Notes under the pieces: generated by a model
Seen by the model: only the letters and a program-made list of their open reading frames with translations
Told to the model about the DNA's origin: nothing
The model's database searches: none
Translations under genes and position numbers: made by a program
In this document: piece after piece, positions 10,401 through 21,069 of the stretch
Numbering within the stretch: position 1 is the stretch's first letter
How the letters are laid out: the number at the start of each line of letters is the position of its first letter
Source of the DNA: Ectocarpus siliculosus
Lineage: Eukaryota > Sar > Phaeophyceae > Ectocarpales > Ectocarpaceae
NCBI GenBank assembly: GCA_000310025.1
Contig: FN648711.1
Coordinates: 1 to 64,000, forward strand
DNA: 64,000 bases
Reading direction: 5' to 3'

Positions 10401-13400
10401 AGCACTAGCCGCCCGTATCCAAGCGCCAACTCTTTACCCCGGAGCACCGAACTACCCCTCCCTTTGGGCCGAGGCCATAGCTTGGGCATGCAACGCCCTG
10501 AACTGCACCTCCACCACCTCCAACCCAGAGAAGAAATCGCCGTACGAGATGTGGCACGGGCACCCTCCCCCGCCGGGGGCGACGTACCCGTTCCTCAAAC
10601 CTGTCGTATACAAGGTCAAGCGCACACACAAGTCCGAGCCGAAAGCCCAAAAGCGTTTTTACCTCGGCCCGGGAATCAACACCAACCGTGATTGCGTGCG
10701 CATCCTGAACGAAAAACGCCAAGCGATAACAACTCGCAACTTCACCTGGCAATCCGTACCCGCCGCCCCCACCGCCCTGCCCCAGTCGCTGCCTCCCATC
10801 GCAGAGGAGGAAGAGGAATTCGCGACTGAGGAGGACGAGGTTGGGGAGGGCGCGTCGAGCCAAGGTGGAGGGAGGGCGGAGGGAGAACCTGTGGATGGAG
10901 GACCAGGCTTCAACCTTGGCACGACGGCCGCGCCCCAGGAGTCGGGCGCAGGCGACGCTGGCGATGGCGCCCCCTCGAGCAGGGAGGGCGCGAGCGTCGC
11001 CCCATCTACCACGTCGGCCGGCATGGCCGATGTGGGCGGCGGGGAGGACGACCGCAGCAGCAGCAGCAGCCGCGGTAGCGGAGGCAGCGGTAGCGGCAGC
11101 GGCAGCGGCAGCGACAGAGGCAGCGACAGCGGCAGCGACAGCGGCTTCAACAGCGGCAGCGGCAGCGGCAGTGATAGCGACAGCAACAGCGAGACGGATC
11201 TCCTGGCGCTCCGCGGGCCAGAGGCCCGGCGGCTCGCCCGCTTCGACAAGCCGGCGGAACTCACCAGCCGCCGCACCAGAGAGAACCCTCGCAGAAACCC
11301 GAGGTACGAGTTGCCCCCGTCGCCGACAAGTGCCGAAGCCCTGCTCGCCTCGGTGGCGAGCCTGCCCGTCAGCAGCACGGAGGAGTTCACCCGCTGGGTG
11401 CTCTCGGCGGTCCTCCACGTGGCGGAGGGGCTAGAGGCGAGGGTGGTGCGAGAGTTGCTGTTCGAGCGCGCCGAGGAGGCCCACGCTGTGCGCCAAGAAG
11501 CGGAGGACTTCCTGCTGGGCGCGGTGGACCTCATGCTCAACTCGCCAGACGCCTTCGAGACGGCTCTGGCGTCCCACCAGCTAAGTGAATCCCCCATAGG
11601 CAAGCGTCCGAGTGATGTAGAACCCTCCCCCATGACCGTAGCCGGTGTTGCCAAGTCTGTGTACAGAGAGGGATGTGAACAGGCCATGAGAGAAGGATTT
11701 GAAGGGCACTTGGGCACGGGGACGTTTTCATTCGTAGACGGCACGCCAGAGGGGCGCAGGCCTGTGAACTCAAAGTGGTGTTTTAGTTGGAAGACCAACA
11801 AGGAAGGGAAGATAGACAAGTTCAAAGCGCGTCTGGTTGCTAGGGGGTTTTCGCAAATCCCGAACGTCGATTATTTCCATTCGTCTTCCCCTTGCCCCTC
11901 ATCCGCATCCATTAAGCTGATGTTTGCGGTAGCAAACGAGAAGGGCATGAACCTCAATCACTGGGATGTGAAGCAGGCGTACACACACGCCACGCTAGAC
12001 GAGGAGGTTTTTCTGAAGCTCCCCGCTGGGTGCGGGGACAAATCGCATAAAATTGTTAAGGCTGAGCGTGCGATTTACGGTCTGAAGCAGAGCGGTAGGC
12101 AGTGGGGGTACCACGCTGCTGATACGCTAGTCGAGAACGGGTTCGAACAGTGCAAAGCGGACCCGTGTGTTTTCGAACAGTGCAAAGCGGACCCGTGTGT
12201 TTTCCCCAAGATGGTAGACGAAGTCGTGGTGATGATTTCGTGATCTATGTGGATGACATTTTGGTGGCTGGGTCTGACGAGGATTGTGAGGAGTTGCTTG
12301 CTTCTCTCAACAAGAAATTTTCCACCAAAAACCTTGGAGAGTGTGAATGGTTTGACGGGTGTGCCATCGAGAGAGATGTAGAGGTTGGGACTCTTAGAAT
12401 CTCCCAAACCGCGTACATTGACAGCATGGTGAAACGCTTTGATGTTCAATCGACCTCCCACATCCCCGCTACCCCCGGTGCCGACCTAGGACCGAAGCGA
12501 GATGATGAGAAGGGAGGGGAGTGGCCGGTGCGGGAGGCCATCGGCAGCATGATGTGGGTGTCGACGTTGTCGCGTCCAGACGTATCGTTCGCCGTGCGTG
12601 CGGTAGCGCGCCACGCCCACGCCCCGGCGAAGAGGCACTGGGACGCGATACAGAAGATCCTCGGCTACCTAAAGCAGACGAGGGACCTCGGCATACCTAC
12701 CAACGGGGATCGGGGTTAGGGCTTGTCGTGTACGTAGACGCTAGCTACGGCGACACGGAGGATAGGCGTTCGGTGTCAGGGTTGGCAGCAACGGTTGGAG
12801 GTACCGTAGTCAGCCATGGTAGCAAGACACAGAGCATCGTGTCTTTGTCTTCGACGGAAGCCGAGTACATTGCTGCCGGGGAGGGCGTCAAGGAAGCGTT
12901 GTTTGTGCGTGCTGTGCTTTCGTTTGTTGCCCCAGAGACCAGTGGTAGCAGCATCCAGGTCCTTGAGGACAACCAGGGGGCCATAGCGTTGGTGCAGAAC
13001 CCCCTCAGCTCAGGCCGCACGAAACACATCGACGTGAGGTTTCATTTTATCCGCGGATTGTTTAGGTCGGGGGATATTTCGGTCAAGTTCGTTCCGACAA
13101 CGGAGCAACACGCGGACCTCCTAACCAAGGCCCTTAGCAGGGCCAGTCTGCAGTACCACCGGCGCAAGTTGATGAATTTGCCGGAGAAGCTGTAGCTGTT
13201 TTTTAGCACTTGCATTGGATTTTCTAATAAGTGCGGCCGTTGTGATCCGCTGTCATACCGACGGTTTTTCTCTGTGGTGTTAGGGTTTCTTTCGAGGGGT
13301 TTTGCCCGGATGCCGGGTTTCCCCTCCACATATTACCATGTTGGTATTTCTGATGTATCCAGGGGCGTTCTTGCCCCATTGATGGTTAGTCACTCGCGTG

Positions 13401-16400
13401 AAGAACCAGGGAGGGTGTTCGAGAGTCTGCGAACATTGGTGTTGGATACACGTGCTGTATGATTTGGTGTCACGCAGATGGGTAAGATTGCAGTTTGGTA
13501 GGGGGCACCGTGATGTGTCACGGGGCCCCTCCTTGCTGTTGGAGCGTTGGAGCTGCTCTGTGTGGAGCACTCCCTCTTTCGTCCGTGTGAAGGACGGTCG
13601 CCTACCTCTTGTGAAGTTAATACATCACCGAAACAGTCTCACTCGATAAATAAGTGGCGTAGGCCGCAAACACTCAAACATCACATACTTCCAAAATACA
13701 TATGTACGTGTTGTTAGTTGATGATTGGTTTATGGTTTGTGGGATAAGGTATACGGTAGCGCCTAACGCACGTCGATCGTTGTTGTCGTGAAACCGATTG
13801 CACACTCTGCGCGAAGGCACTCCCGAGCCAGCGCCTTCAGCCAGAGGTCATCCATCGGGTAACTATACACCGGCGGCCTCCGGGTTCCAGACGGACAATC
13901 CCGGGAACAACGGGTTCAATTATGGTTAGTTTTGGTTTTGGTGCTGTTGCCGTTGCCTTTCTGGTTACTCGAAGCATATTGTTGTCAAACTGTTGAACGT
14001 AACAGAGCGTTCTCTTGATCGAAACGCTATGAGTTGTTTAGTGAACTTTGCGGAAATTATAGTGTCACTCTAGGCGTGGTGACCTGTCCGCCCTTCGCCT
14101 ATACCAGATGCGTGATAATGCCATGTGCTGTTCTTCCTGAGATGACACGTGTGTATTGGTGGACGACGTGCCTAATTCTATCCGTAATTCTCGTCTGTCA
14201 GATCCTCCTGGACATGGGAGAAGCACGGACAACGGGCAGACGGCAGCCCAGCTCCTATCCATCCAGAGCGCACAGAGAAGGCCCTACGGCGAGGAGAAGC
14301 GTGGGGAACATGCCCGTTTAGGTCAGCTTCGATTAGTGATTTTGAGTCCAGTTCTACCCTGCTTCGTGGGTGGTTCGTGAGCAGGTCTTACGTTGATGAG
14401 TCGTCTGCCAGTTCGTCTGCCAGTTGCAAGACAAACCATAACAACGTTGCGCTCGTAAGTTCTGATCCACGAACACTCCCCGTCTCTAGATGTCGCAATT
14501 TGCAACACATGTTCTGTATTTCAGCAAAAAGAGGACATGAGCTTGTTTCATTAGTATGAACCGATGTACCGTCAAGACGATAAACATGACGAATCATGTA
14601 TACCCTTTGGCTATTGCAGTGCAGCATCGCGGGGCCGGACCGAGCGGAGGGCTTGAGCAAGGGAGTTCCTTTCAGCAACGTCAACACGGGACAACTGCTG
14701 GGGGCTGTGAAGGCGTCTGTGTTGTATCTAGATATTATATTTGGCGGTGAGTCATAGGTGACGACATAGGTATTCTGCACGTTATGTGTGATTGTTTCTT
14801 TCTGTTTGGAGTTTCGTATCCGGGCGAATCTGAAAATCCGCTTTTCCGGTGTTTTGGTGAGACGGAAGGTACTTCTATAAAAGTCCACGACCACAACTAG
14901 ATGTCCTCCAAGTCGACTCCTTTTCTGTTTAATCTTATGCTTCTTCTGCTTTTCTTCCGACTTTGTTGGCGTCTCCGCAGGTGGTGACGGCGGGTACAAC
15001 TCGTCAGAGGGCATCGGGGTCGAGAAGGTTGTCGCCGCCCCGCTCACGTCTGCCGCCACCTTGGGCGTTGATGCGCAGGGGACGGGAGGGAGTTCGTCGA
15101 CTTCGGCGGCCACACATGAGTCTGTCGCCGACCCGGTCAAGACGGTGATCAACCCGTACCTGAAGGACAGCCGTACTTCCGGGTCTAAGACATCACGCCC
15201 CGGCACGAGTCCTGGGAGCCGTACTTCCGGCGGAGGCGCCCCCACCCCGGTAGGATGCAACAAGAAGGCCGGTTTTGTTCCTGGGGTTGGCGTCCCCTCT
15301 CGCCTCCCCGACTCCAGACGCAAGTCTGGTTGGCTGTCCGTGCAGCATTCTCCTGCTCCCTCTGCCCCCTCGGACAGGCCTACCGAGGTCGTCTCCCGCG
15401 TGGACAATGTCCATGTCAAAAAGTCGGTCCAGGCCGCCGTGGCGCACGCCGTGCCGAAGCATCTAAACGCGGCGCTTACGGGGGCCGCCCTAAAGAAGGC
15501 CGTCGACAGCAAGGCCTTCAACCAGTCGCTGGGGGCTGTCGTCAAGCAGCAACTTTCGGGCCCGACCAAGAAGTTCAAGGAGGATGTTAGGAAGTCAGTG
15601 TTGGACGCCACTGCGGAGGGAGTGTCCAACATGCTGCAAGGGCACCTCACCAAGATACAGCAGGTAGTGAAGCAGGGGCTGAGTGCATTATTAGGGTATC
15701 TAGACTGAAATTGTTTGGTTGCGGTATGCAATGTTGCGCTGGCAATGTCTAGTTAGTCCGTCAGTAAACTGTTTCACGAGGGTTGCCGTTGTTTCGCGTT
15801 CTTGCAGCTGGGCTCTTCCATCAACACACGTACGATGACTGCTGCAAACTTCCTTTTCTTACTTTCTCGAAGGCGGTGAACGCGGCTACGCAGGCTCAAG
15901 AGCAGCAGAGCCTGCGCAATGCGAAGTCGGCTGCACCCCTGCAACAGGCGACAGCTGCATTCTCGAAGGCCGGCGACGGGAAGAAGGTATGTCATGAGTC
16001 GTGAGAGGGGTTGTTCGAAGCATCGTACGCTTGCACAGAATGCTTGCACGTACGACTGTTATCGAGTCATAAAGGGTTTAGTGACGGCATGGAGGTTTAC
16101 CCTCTTTGTATTTGGAAGTCGTTGCTGAAGTCTCGGTTGCATTTTCGCACTAAACTTTTCATCTCGCTAGGGTACGCCCTGTGTCACAGCTGTCTTATTC
16201 TGACGTTGTTGAGATTGACGTCGACTACGTAGAATGTTCTGTTGCAGAAGGTGGATGAAAAGTCAACTCTGCGACAACAACTACATACATGTTTGGTAAA
16301 TTTACGCGCTACCCGGTGCACTCTCTCGTTCAACGGCGATACCATCCCGACAACTATGCTATGACCTCAAGACGAGAATATTGCAGGGTTGTTTCGCATT

Positions 16401-18172
16401 TCCTCAGATACATACGAATTCTTGCGCGTTGTCCCTCGCACGCAGGGGAAGGGTGGCGCTCCAGGTCTCGACGTGAGTATGATCGATGAGAAGATCACGA
16501 ACACCGTCGACACGAAGGTGGCCCAACTGCGCCAACAAATCAGCTCGGACGTCCGCCAGCACATGACCACCCTACTGGCCGAGCTGCAGAACTACCGGCC
16601 GGGAGGCGCCGGTTTCAACATAGCCCGAGCAACGTCGTCCTTGGTAGGTGCTTGGGTGACAGAGAGCCTGGACGGCCTCGCTCAGTCAGTTGCCACGAAG
16701 GTGACGACGTAATCCGACAAGGCCGGCGGCGGTTCGAAGACTCCGGAGAGGAAGGCCAACAACTCTACGGATGGAGTAGGAAAAGACACTCTCTCCCGTG
16801 TACTAAAAAGCCTCGCCAACAGGTATGCCGAGTTTGTGGTTGGTAGGCCTTGCGAGTTTTCATATGTGGAGTTTCACGCATGTCGTTAACAGGTCTGTAG
16901 CTGGAGGCTTCCGTCGAATCTGCATGGTGTTTAGCCTCTCGGGGACGGCGCAAGTTGACATGGTGTATGTTCTTGCAGACGTTTTGGTCGACATGCTACC
17001 GGTTGGTAGTATCCCGCCTTTCGACGTTCGGTGATGCAGTAGCACGTTCGATCGGCATTTTTCAATCTCACATCCATAAACCTGAGTCCTGGCGTGCGTG
17101 TGCGTAGCCTGTGTGTAGCGGCACGTGCGTCACGCGTGGAGCCAGTGGGGATACTTGAGCGTATTTTAGCACGCGCGCCACTGATGGCCGGAGGAACACC
17201 GGCAATATCGAGATGAAACATATGCTTTCTTTGAGCTTCCATGTTTTCGCGTAGCGTTGTCAGCTTTCCACGTGCACCTATCGCCATTGTGTTACACGTT
17301 GTCCCAGTTTATTCCTAACGCAAGCACTTGCGATGCGCACATCTCAGGGAAGATTCAGAGGCTACAAGGCAGTCAAGCGCCACACCGCCGAGTCCTCGAA
17401 AGAGCGCACTCCGGGGGGCATCAAAGTATCCAGGGCGCTCGATAATCTTCCCAGGCGAAATTCGTGAGTTAGAAGAACAAGACTAGCGAATTTTGACGTC
17501 GCCCATCAGTTGTTCGAGTAAGTGGTGGCGTGCACAGCACATGACAAGGACACCGTGAATCGTATTCCATTCGTCCATGTAAACAAGTTTTTTTTTAGGT
17601 AACAATCCATCCCTTCTTTTTTTGCACAGGATAGGCACAACTTCCTGGCCCAAGGGCTCTGTTACAACCCCTAGGTTACTTTCGTACCCGTGACTGATAT
17701 GCGTGGCCTTCCCCGTCCACGTTCGTTTGACAATTGCAGCGATTCCGGTCAAGACTGTACTTCGCAGCGTATGGGCGTGTTGAGCAACGGGGCTGATTTC
17801 GGTGGCAGTTCTCAACAGGAAACGGGTGCACAGCAGCAGCAGCACCACCACCAGCACCACCAGCACCACCAGCCCATGCAACTTCGGTCCGTGGCCATTC
17901 AGCAGCAGCCGATGCAGCAGTCTGCGATGGCCGTGCAGCAACAACCGCCCATGAGCATGCAAACGATGCAGCAGCAGCCGGCGATGATGGCCATGCAGCC
18001 GGCCCATACGATGACGATGCAGCCTAGCATGCAGCAGCAGGCGATGGCCATGGGGCAGCAGCATGTCCAGCAGGAACTCCCGACGACCCAACAGGCTGGG
18101 TTTTTCGGTGACGGAGTTTCCACCCAAGTCTGCCGTGCCAACGGCGCGTGGTCGTGGGGACCCATGGGCTAG
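5777..18172 (+). CDS. Multi-exon host gene, Gln-rich, function unknown
   Basis: At least 13 plus-strand exons can be followed by coding character, splice sites and intron phase. Proposed exons: 5777-5899, 6477-6674, 7312-7434, 13817-13924, 14202-14321, 14385-14454, about 14625-14746, 14981-15663, 15873-15986, 16248-16295, 16446 to about 16822 (may contain a break), 17348-17463 and 17740-18172. No start codon or promoter is placed, so the gene may begin further upstream. The N-terminal part is Gln-rich. The middle (14981-16700) is predicted helical with alternating Ala, Val, Lys and Gln. The C-terminus is a Gln/Met/His-rich tail. I do not recognise the family. A distant likeness to the helical C-terminal part of EDC4/Varicose decapping scaffolds is possible but weak. 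A Copia element interrupts the intron between the third and fourth exons. Exon joins near the C-terminus are uncertain by frame. Confidence 0.6.
7577..7581. repeat. Target-site duplication TCACA (left)
   Basis: The 5 bp before the 5' LTR match the 5 bp after the 3' LTR (13681-13685). Five bp is usual for Copia integrases. Confidence 0.9.
7582..7847 (+). repeat. 5' LTR of Copia element 1
   Basis: 266 bp, TG at the start and CA at the end. It is nearly identical to 13416-13680. The gag start codon lies 38 bp downstream of its end. Confidence 0.95.
7885..9393 (+). CDS. Gag of Copia element 1
   Basis: I place the start at 7885, just inside the 5' LTR, giving about 502 residues; the open frame runs back into the LTR. 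The capsid-like region centres on the FDSWRKSFIQAAK motif. It is followed by a Gly/Arg-rich stretch and a CCHC knuckle (CFRCGKKGHQVANC, about 9184-9225). A second knuckle-like motif (CETCKGYGHDKSKS) has Ser where the last Cys is expected. A GC-rich Gly tract at about 9040-9170 creates long open frames on the other strand that are not genes. At the G run near 9330 the frame that matches the protease moves by +1, so the last 20 or so residues of this frame are probably not native. Confidence 0.85.
   Translation: MSSTGDEVPTAASGEQIRPPVQEGRDAELASLQLQISQLAALVEESMKKKEPGSVVADAASSGGWVAATGGQDQPLQPHGGGGGFLQQQARDGGQGPRQLLEGGWASRSGANPARPAGVGPGIGPDYGEARGLNPPGEIPVIRGNGEYLDGYSSSHQKRVTVNAPLLDGKSRSHGFDSWRKSFIQAAKTIDLDGQFIGDAESSIPVGDPNLPTSELLRRGHTRAEAQRGLQAFHFITTAVVKEADKAIISNCTSAKEVLAELEKVYDPESQGSKQALMRKMFDFAIPTHSNSNPIEHLYSLELLYARLREKGLNAEQPFVLAHFVGSLPPEYQQAKFLLETATALDRAEIVRIVSTVHASLPEGRKALKGQRRAEHALLASDGSGGAGAPGRGNSGRRKGGGGGSGNQKGRGDGAKAGGGGGGGDNDAGSMRGRCFRCGKKGHQVANCPESKPVRCETCKGYGHDKSKSPTEEAVLVVEVPAGGASAGRHSTGRGRRGAGGR
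9440..13195 (+). CDS. Pol of Copia element 1 (frame-broken)
   Basis: The protease motif ADTGATTD (about 9464) is in one frame. At about 9560 the frame changes and then runs from 9586 to 12243. That part holds the pre-integrase HHCC domain and an integrase with all three acidic residues (VFVDLSG, RSDNGGEF, YNGVPERA). A long Ser/Gly/Asp linker and the first part of reverse transcriptase follow. The YVDD motif (FVIYVDDILVAG, about 12240) is in another frame that ends at 12719. RNase H (VYVDASYG, SSTEAEY, LEDNQGAIAL) is in a third frame ending at 13195. A perfect 30-bp in-frame duplication (12142-12201) repeats FEQCKADPCV. All catalytic motifs survive but the protein cannot be made as one chain from this sequence. 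Confidence 0.9.
12142..12201 (+). repeat. Perfect 30-bp tandem duplication in pol
   Basis: Units 12142-12171 and 12172-12201 are identical and encode ten residues of reverse transcriptase twice. It lies about 40 bp before one of the frame breaks. Confidence 0.95.
13416..13680 (+). repeat. 3' LTR of Copia element 1
   Basis: 265 bp. It differs from the 5' LTR by one T fewer in a T run and four substitutions, as read by eye. The target duplication TCACA follows at 13681-13685. Confidence 0.95.
13817..14746 (+). CDS. Exons 4-7 of the Gln-rich gene
   Basis: Exon 13817-13924 (108 nt) again follows an AAG acceptor, opens in phase 1 and ends TAT G before GTTAGT, like the upstream array. Exon 14202-14321 follows a pyrimidine-rich acceptor and ends before a weak GTCAGC donor. 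A shorter end at a GC dinucleotide (14288) is possible. Exon 14385-14454 is Ser-rich and ends at GTAAGT. Exon about 14625-14746 ends in phase 1 at GTGAGT and joins cleanly to 14981. The boundary choices for the middle two are uncertain. Confidence 0.5.
14981..15663 (+). CDS. Largest exon of the Gln-rich gene
   Basis: It follows a CAG acceptor and opens in phase 1, completing a Gly codon with the previous exon. It reads about 227 codons to a phase-0 GTAGTG donor; if not spliced there, the frame stops at 15706-15708. The first half is Ser/Gly/Pro-rich and probably disordered. The second half (about 15400-15660) is Ala/Lys/Val-rich and probably helical, including VKKSVQAAVAHAVPKHLNA. The minus-strand open frame across it is a shadow. 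Confidence 0.65.
15873..16822 (+). CDS. Helical exons of the Gln-rich gene, with an in-frame TAA
   Basis: Exons 15873-15986 (38 codons), 16248-16295 (16 codons) and 16446 onward are all phase 0 at their starts. They are Gln/Lys/Ala-rich, with heptad-like spacing in VDTKVAQLRQQISSDVRQHM. The frame reaches TAA at 16710-16712, yet the next 36 codons in the same frame still look coding and end at a GTATGC donor (16823). The stop may be the real terminus, a disabling mutation, or a sign that a splice is missed. Confidence 0.5.
17348..18172 (+). CDS. Terminal exons of the Gln-rich gene
   Basis: Exon 17348-17463 follows a CAG acceptor and ends at GTGAGT. Read from phase 0 it ends in phase 2, which fits the last exon starting at 17740. 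The last exon runs to TAG at 18170-18172. It contains a CAG/CAC-rich tract (QQQQHHHQHHQHHQ, about 17835-17875) and then Met/Gln repeats (MQQQPAMMAMQP). It is low-complexity and probably disordered. It could also be the end of a separate gene, since the upstream joins are not certain. Confidence 0.55.
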
Positions 18173-18436
18173 ATAGCGTTGGCCTGGCGAGTGTCAGACG
18201 CCGCCAGGCTTCTTTCTCATCCTTGCTACAATGTACTGGTATTTGGTTTTAGGGTCATGCCTGTGTGTCTGTCGTAGGGGATAAAATTAGGGTTCTGTCG
18301 AGGAATCACGGTGAAATTCTGCCTCAAATAATTGGGGAGGGGGAGGGGGGGGGGGTGGGGGTGGTGATACCAAGATGCCCGATGTAGCGCAGCAGTGAAT
18401 CTGACGCTGGGTATTTGTGGTTCATGATTGGATTCT

Positions 18437-18812
18437 TTCCCGGGTTTTACCTGCAAAGTCGACATCGATTTATTTGTATTTCGAGCGGGACATCCGTACT
18501 TAATTTGCGGTAGTTGATGCTTCGATCATTACCCGCGTTTTACCTGCGAAGTTGATAGATGTTGGGTGTCCAGTGGGACATCCGTGCTGCATTTTTTCGT
18601 AGTTTATGTTTCGGTTATTTCCCGCGTTCTACCTGCGAAGTTTATATCCGCTGAATGTCGAGTGGGGCATACAGTCGTACTGCATATTTTTGGAAGTTGA
18701 GGTTTCGTTTTTTCCGCGTTTTTCCTGCGGGGTTGATAGGTGTTGAATGTCGAGTGGGACATTCGTGCTGCATTATATTGGTAGTTGGTGTTTCGAATAT
18801 TTCCCGCTGATG
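18437..18812. repeat. Minisatellite, about 91-bp unit, four copies plus a stub
   Basis: Units start near 18437, 18529, 18619, 18711 and 18801. Each begins with a variant of CCCGCGTTTTACCTGCGAAG and contains a variant of GAGTGGGACATCCGTGCTGC. The first block is shared with the 3' untranslated region of Copia element 2 near 28.8-29.0 kb. Confidence 0.85.
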
Positions 18813-18829
18813 AGTTGGATGTTTGATTG

Positions 18830-19700
18830 ATTATTCTACGTGGATGAATCGAAGCTAGATCAGCATCGAGTAACTTTTATTGCCGGACGATTTGGCTAAG
18901 TATAGTAACTACAGTAGGTTAACAACTGACCTGCAGCATAGCGCTATCTTGCCTTACTGGTGTAGGCCATACTACAAGGAGGGGAGAGCCAACAGCAGCA
19001 GTAGCTCGAACGAAAAATATACCAGTATACGCCAAAACACCTTGGACTTCGGTTCTATCGTTCGCGAAGAGTCTCCTGCAGTCCGACGACGCGGAGTGAT
19101 TCGTCTGACTTCCGTCACCGGAGTACAGGTCGCGCAAAAGGCGGCGGGTGTCGCAACACGTAAAACCGTACGTGATCGGTCGCTGTGGAAACCAGATAGA
19201 TGCAGAACGGGTACGGCGGCGGAATCGCAGTATCAACGCGAACGTATTATCGCTGCGTAGGACTCATTCGCGTAACTGACACGCTTGTCCCACCGGATAG
19301 GTAGGATTCCTATCCCGATGTCTGGGTTTGACCATGTTGTTTCTCCGGGTTGTGACCAGGATGTTGTGTTTTTCCTACTGTAAATAATAGCAGAGGTCAA
19401 GGACAATATTGAGTCAAATCTATTCGGACAATACACCGTCGTCGTCCCGACTAAAGGACCATAGCATGAGTTCCAGTTTCAACCTTATTTCATCGCGGCT
19501 TGCACGTTAAAACATGAGTGATCGCTTAACTCCCATCCATGATAGTGGCTACGCATGAGCGGGGAGCGAATGAATAAGCTTTAGCTTCAGTCTCATATTT
19601 CAATATCCGTGGGTCGAACTTTTATTCGCATAGCCCACCCCTTGCCCGACCCTGTCTCAAATGCCGATCTCGAGCTACAGTGTAAATCTCGTGGTGCCCG
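18830..19700. other. No gene recognised
   Basis: An open frame at 18880-19260 (+) has no known domain and weak coding character. Otherwise featureless. Confidence 0.4.
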
Positions 19701-20960
19701 AAGTATGGTTCGGTAGGCAATCGCAAACCATTTCCCCTGCCCGAGTTTCAGCAGCTCCTACCTGCTGTGGCCGACAGGACTTGGCCTGGACTGTTCCTTG
19801 TCTGTGTCGCCATGGGAACGGCCGGTTGAACAGCGAAAGAGGGTCCTGCGTGCTGCGCGCCACAATCTTTTTTTTTTTGTGATTTTCTTCGTGAGTGACA
19901 ATGCGGCTGTTGTTGCTGAATTGCTTCAGTCTCTGTGGCTTTGGGCTGCACGCGTTGCTCGCGTAGGGGTTGCTCGCGTTGTAGGCGATGCGCGTCACCT
20001 ACATTTTGCGCCTGTTGCAACAGCAGGACAACAGTTGAAGAGACAGACAACAGACTTTTTTTCCTGTTGCTGCGTATGCATGGGTGGTATGCATCGCACA
20101 GTAAAAGCGGCATATGCATGTGGTGTGGAATACATCGTATAAGCGTGTTGCCTTTTTGGAGTCACTGCGTAGTCAGTCGTAACTTGAGCCATAAGGCAGA
20201 TGGCAGGACAATCTTATTTACAAAAGTGAGGTGTGTGGCAACGGACAGTTCCCACCTTCGTGCAGCGGTGCACATCTATCGCGGACGGACTTGATACTAC
20301 TGCTGCTGTAGTTCGTCCGTGTACAGCAGTGGTCATGTTCTTTTTTGTTCTCACTTCGTCACAGGAGATGAAAGTCCGCACTGTATCTGTTCTTTGGTTG
20401 TGTTGCTGAGCCCACATCGGATACCGCCGTCCGTTACACATGTCTGACAGCCTGCGGTGGGCCAAAGGGACCAGAGTAAGTGGGTGTGTTTTCGAGAGTG
20501 GATCCCTTGTCAGCTCTCCGCTCTCTTCTTTGTTGTCTACCTACAGTACCTGTCTCGCCTTTCGCCGGTTGGTGGGGTCCCAACAACATCGAACTACGTC
20601 AACCGCAGGTGGTTTCGCTTCTTGCTCAGTAGTAAGAAGAGCCTTTTGCACCCGGCTGCTGCATGTGAGGCGATTTGCGCTACCTGTTTATGTCAAGCGA
20701 TGGACTTGGGCCCTACCTAATACAGGCCACGCAGTGCTAAGTGGCATCTTCCAACGGCCCAGAGCGAGTAACGAACAGGTTGGTTGGGTTTTCTATGCTT
20801 ATTTTGCCTCCCTGTCGCGCCTGGCTCACTTGTTGTCTTGGTCTTTTTCGTTTTTCATGCTTTGTTTTTTGGGGTCCCCCAGCCACCCGCCCACCCATCA
20901 TTGCATTATTATTTTTTGGTGGAAGGGGTGTGACTTGCCGTATTCATGAACGACTGGGCC
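19700..20960. repeat. R repeat, copy A (uninterrupted, about 1.26 kb)
   Basis: This copy serves as the reference for the R family. Landmarks in order: CTGTGGCCGACAGG (19758), GCCATGGGAACGGCCGGTTG (19810), GAGGGTCCTGCGTGCTGCG (19839), TATGCATGTGGTGTGGAATA (20112), CTCTCTTCTTTGTTGTCTAC (20521), GGACTTGGGCCCTA (20702) and TTTTTCATGCTTTG (20850). It has T-rich tracts and no convincing coding frame. The open minus-strand frames differ between copies, so conservation is at the DNA level. Confidence 0.8.
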
Positions 20961-21069
20961 CCGCACTTTTTACTCGCACCCCGTTCATTGTCAACACAAT
21001 AACACCATATATATATATCCTCTCATTTCTCAGCACATCAGTCTTCTTGTACAATGCCCACCGACACGT

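Larger units (their letters stand above)
7582..13680 (+). mobile_element. Ty1/copia LTR retrotransposon (element 1), 6.1 kb
   Basis: The element is bounded by two LTRs (7582-7847 and 13416-13680) that begin TGTTCG and end AAACA, flanked by TCACA on both sides. A purine-rich tract (CAGGGAGGG) precedes the 3' LTR. Internal order is gag, protease, integrase, reverse transcriptase, RNase H, which defines Copia. The LTRs differ by about four substitutions and one T indel in 265 bp, so the insertion is young. The coding region nevertheless changes frame four times. It lies, in the same orientation, in an intron of the Gln-rich host gene. I could not assign the tRNA primer. Confidence 0.95.

Noticed and set aside
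10405-11825. Long minus-strand open frames opposite Copia pol
   Set aside because: They mirror the Ser/Gly/Asp linker, have low-complexity Ala/Arg or Leu/Pro content and no domain. They are shadows of the plus-strand frame.
16701-16721. 21-nt GT-AG intron removing the in-frame TAA
   Set aside because: Such tiny introns are known only in very few lineages; without transcript data the simpler readings are a true stop or a mutation.
18437-18812. CRISPR-like array
   Set aside because: The units are contiguous and diverged along their whole length, without distinct spacers, in a eukaryotic sequence. It is a minisatellite.
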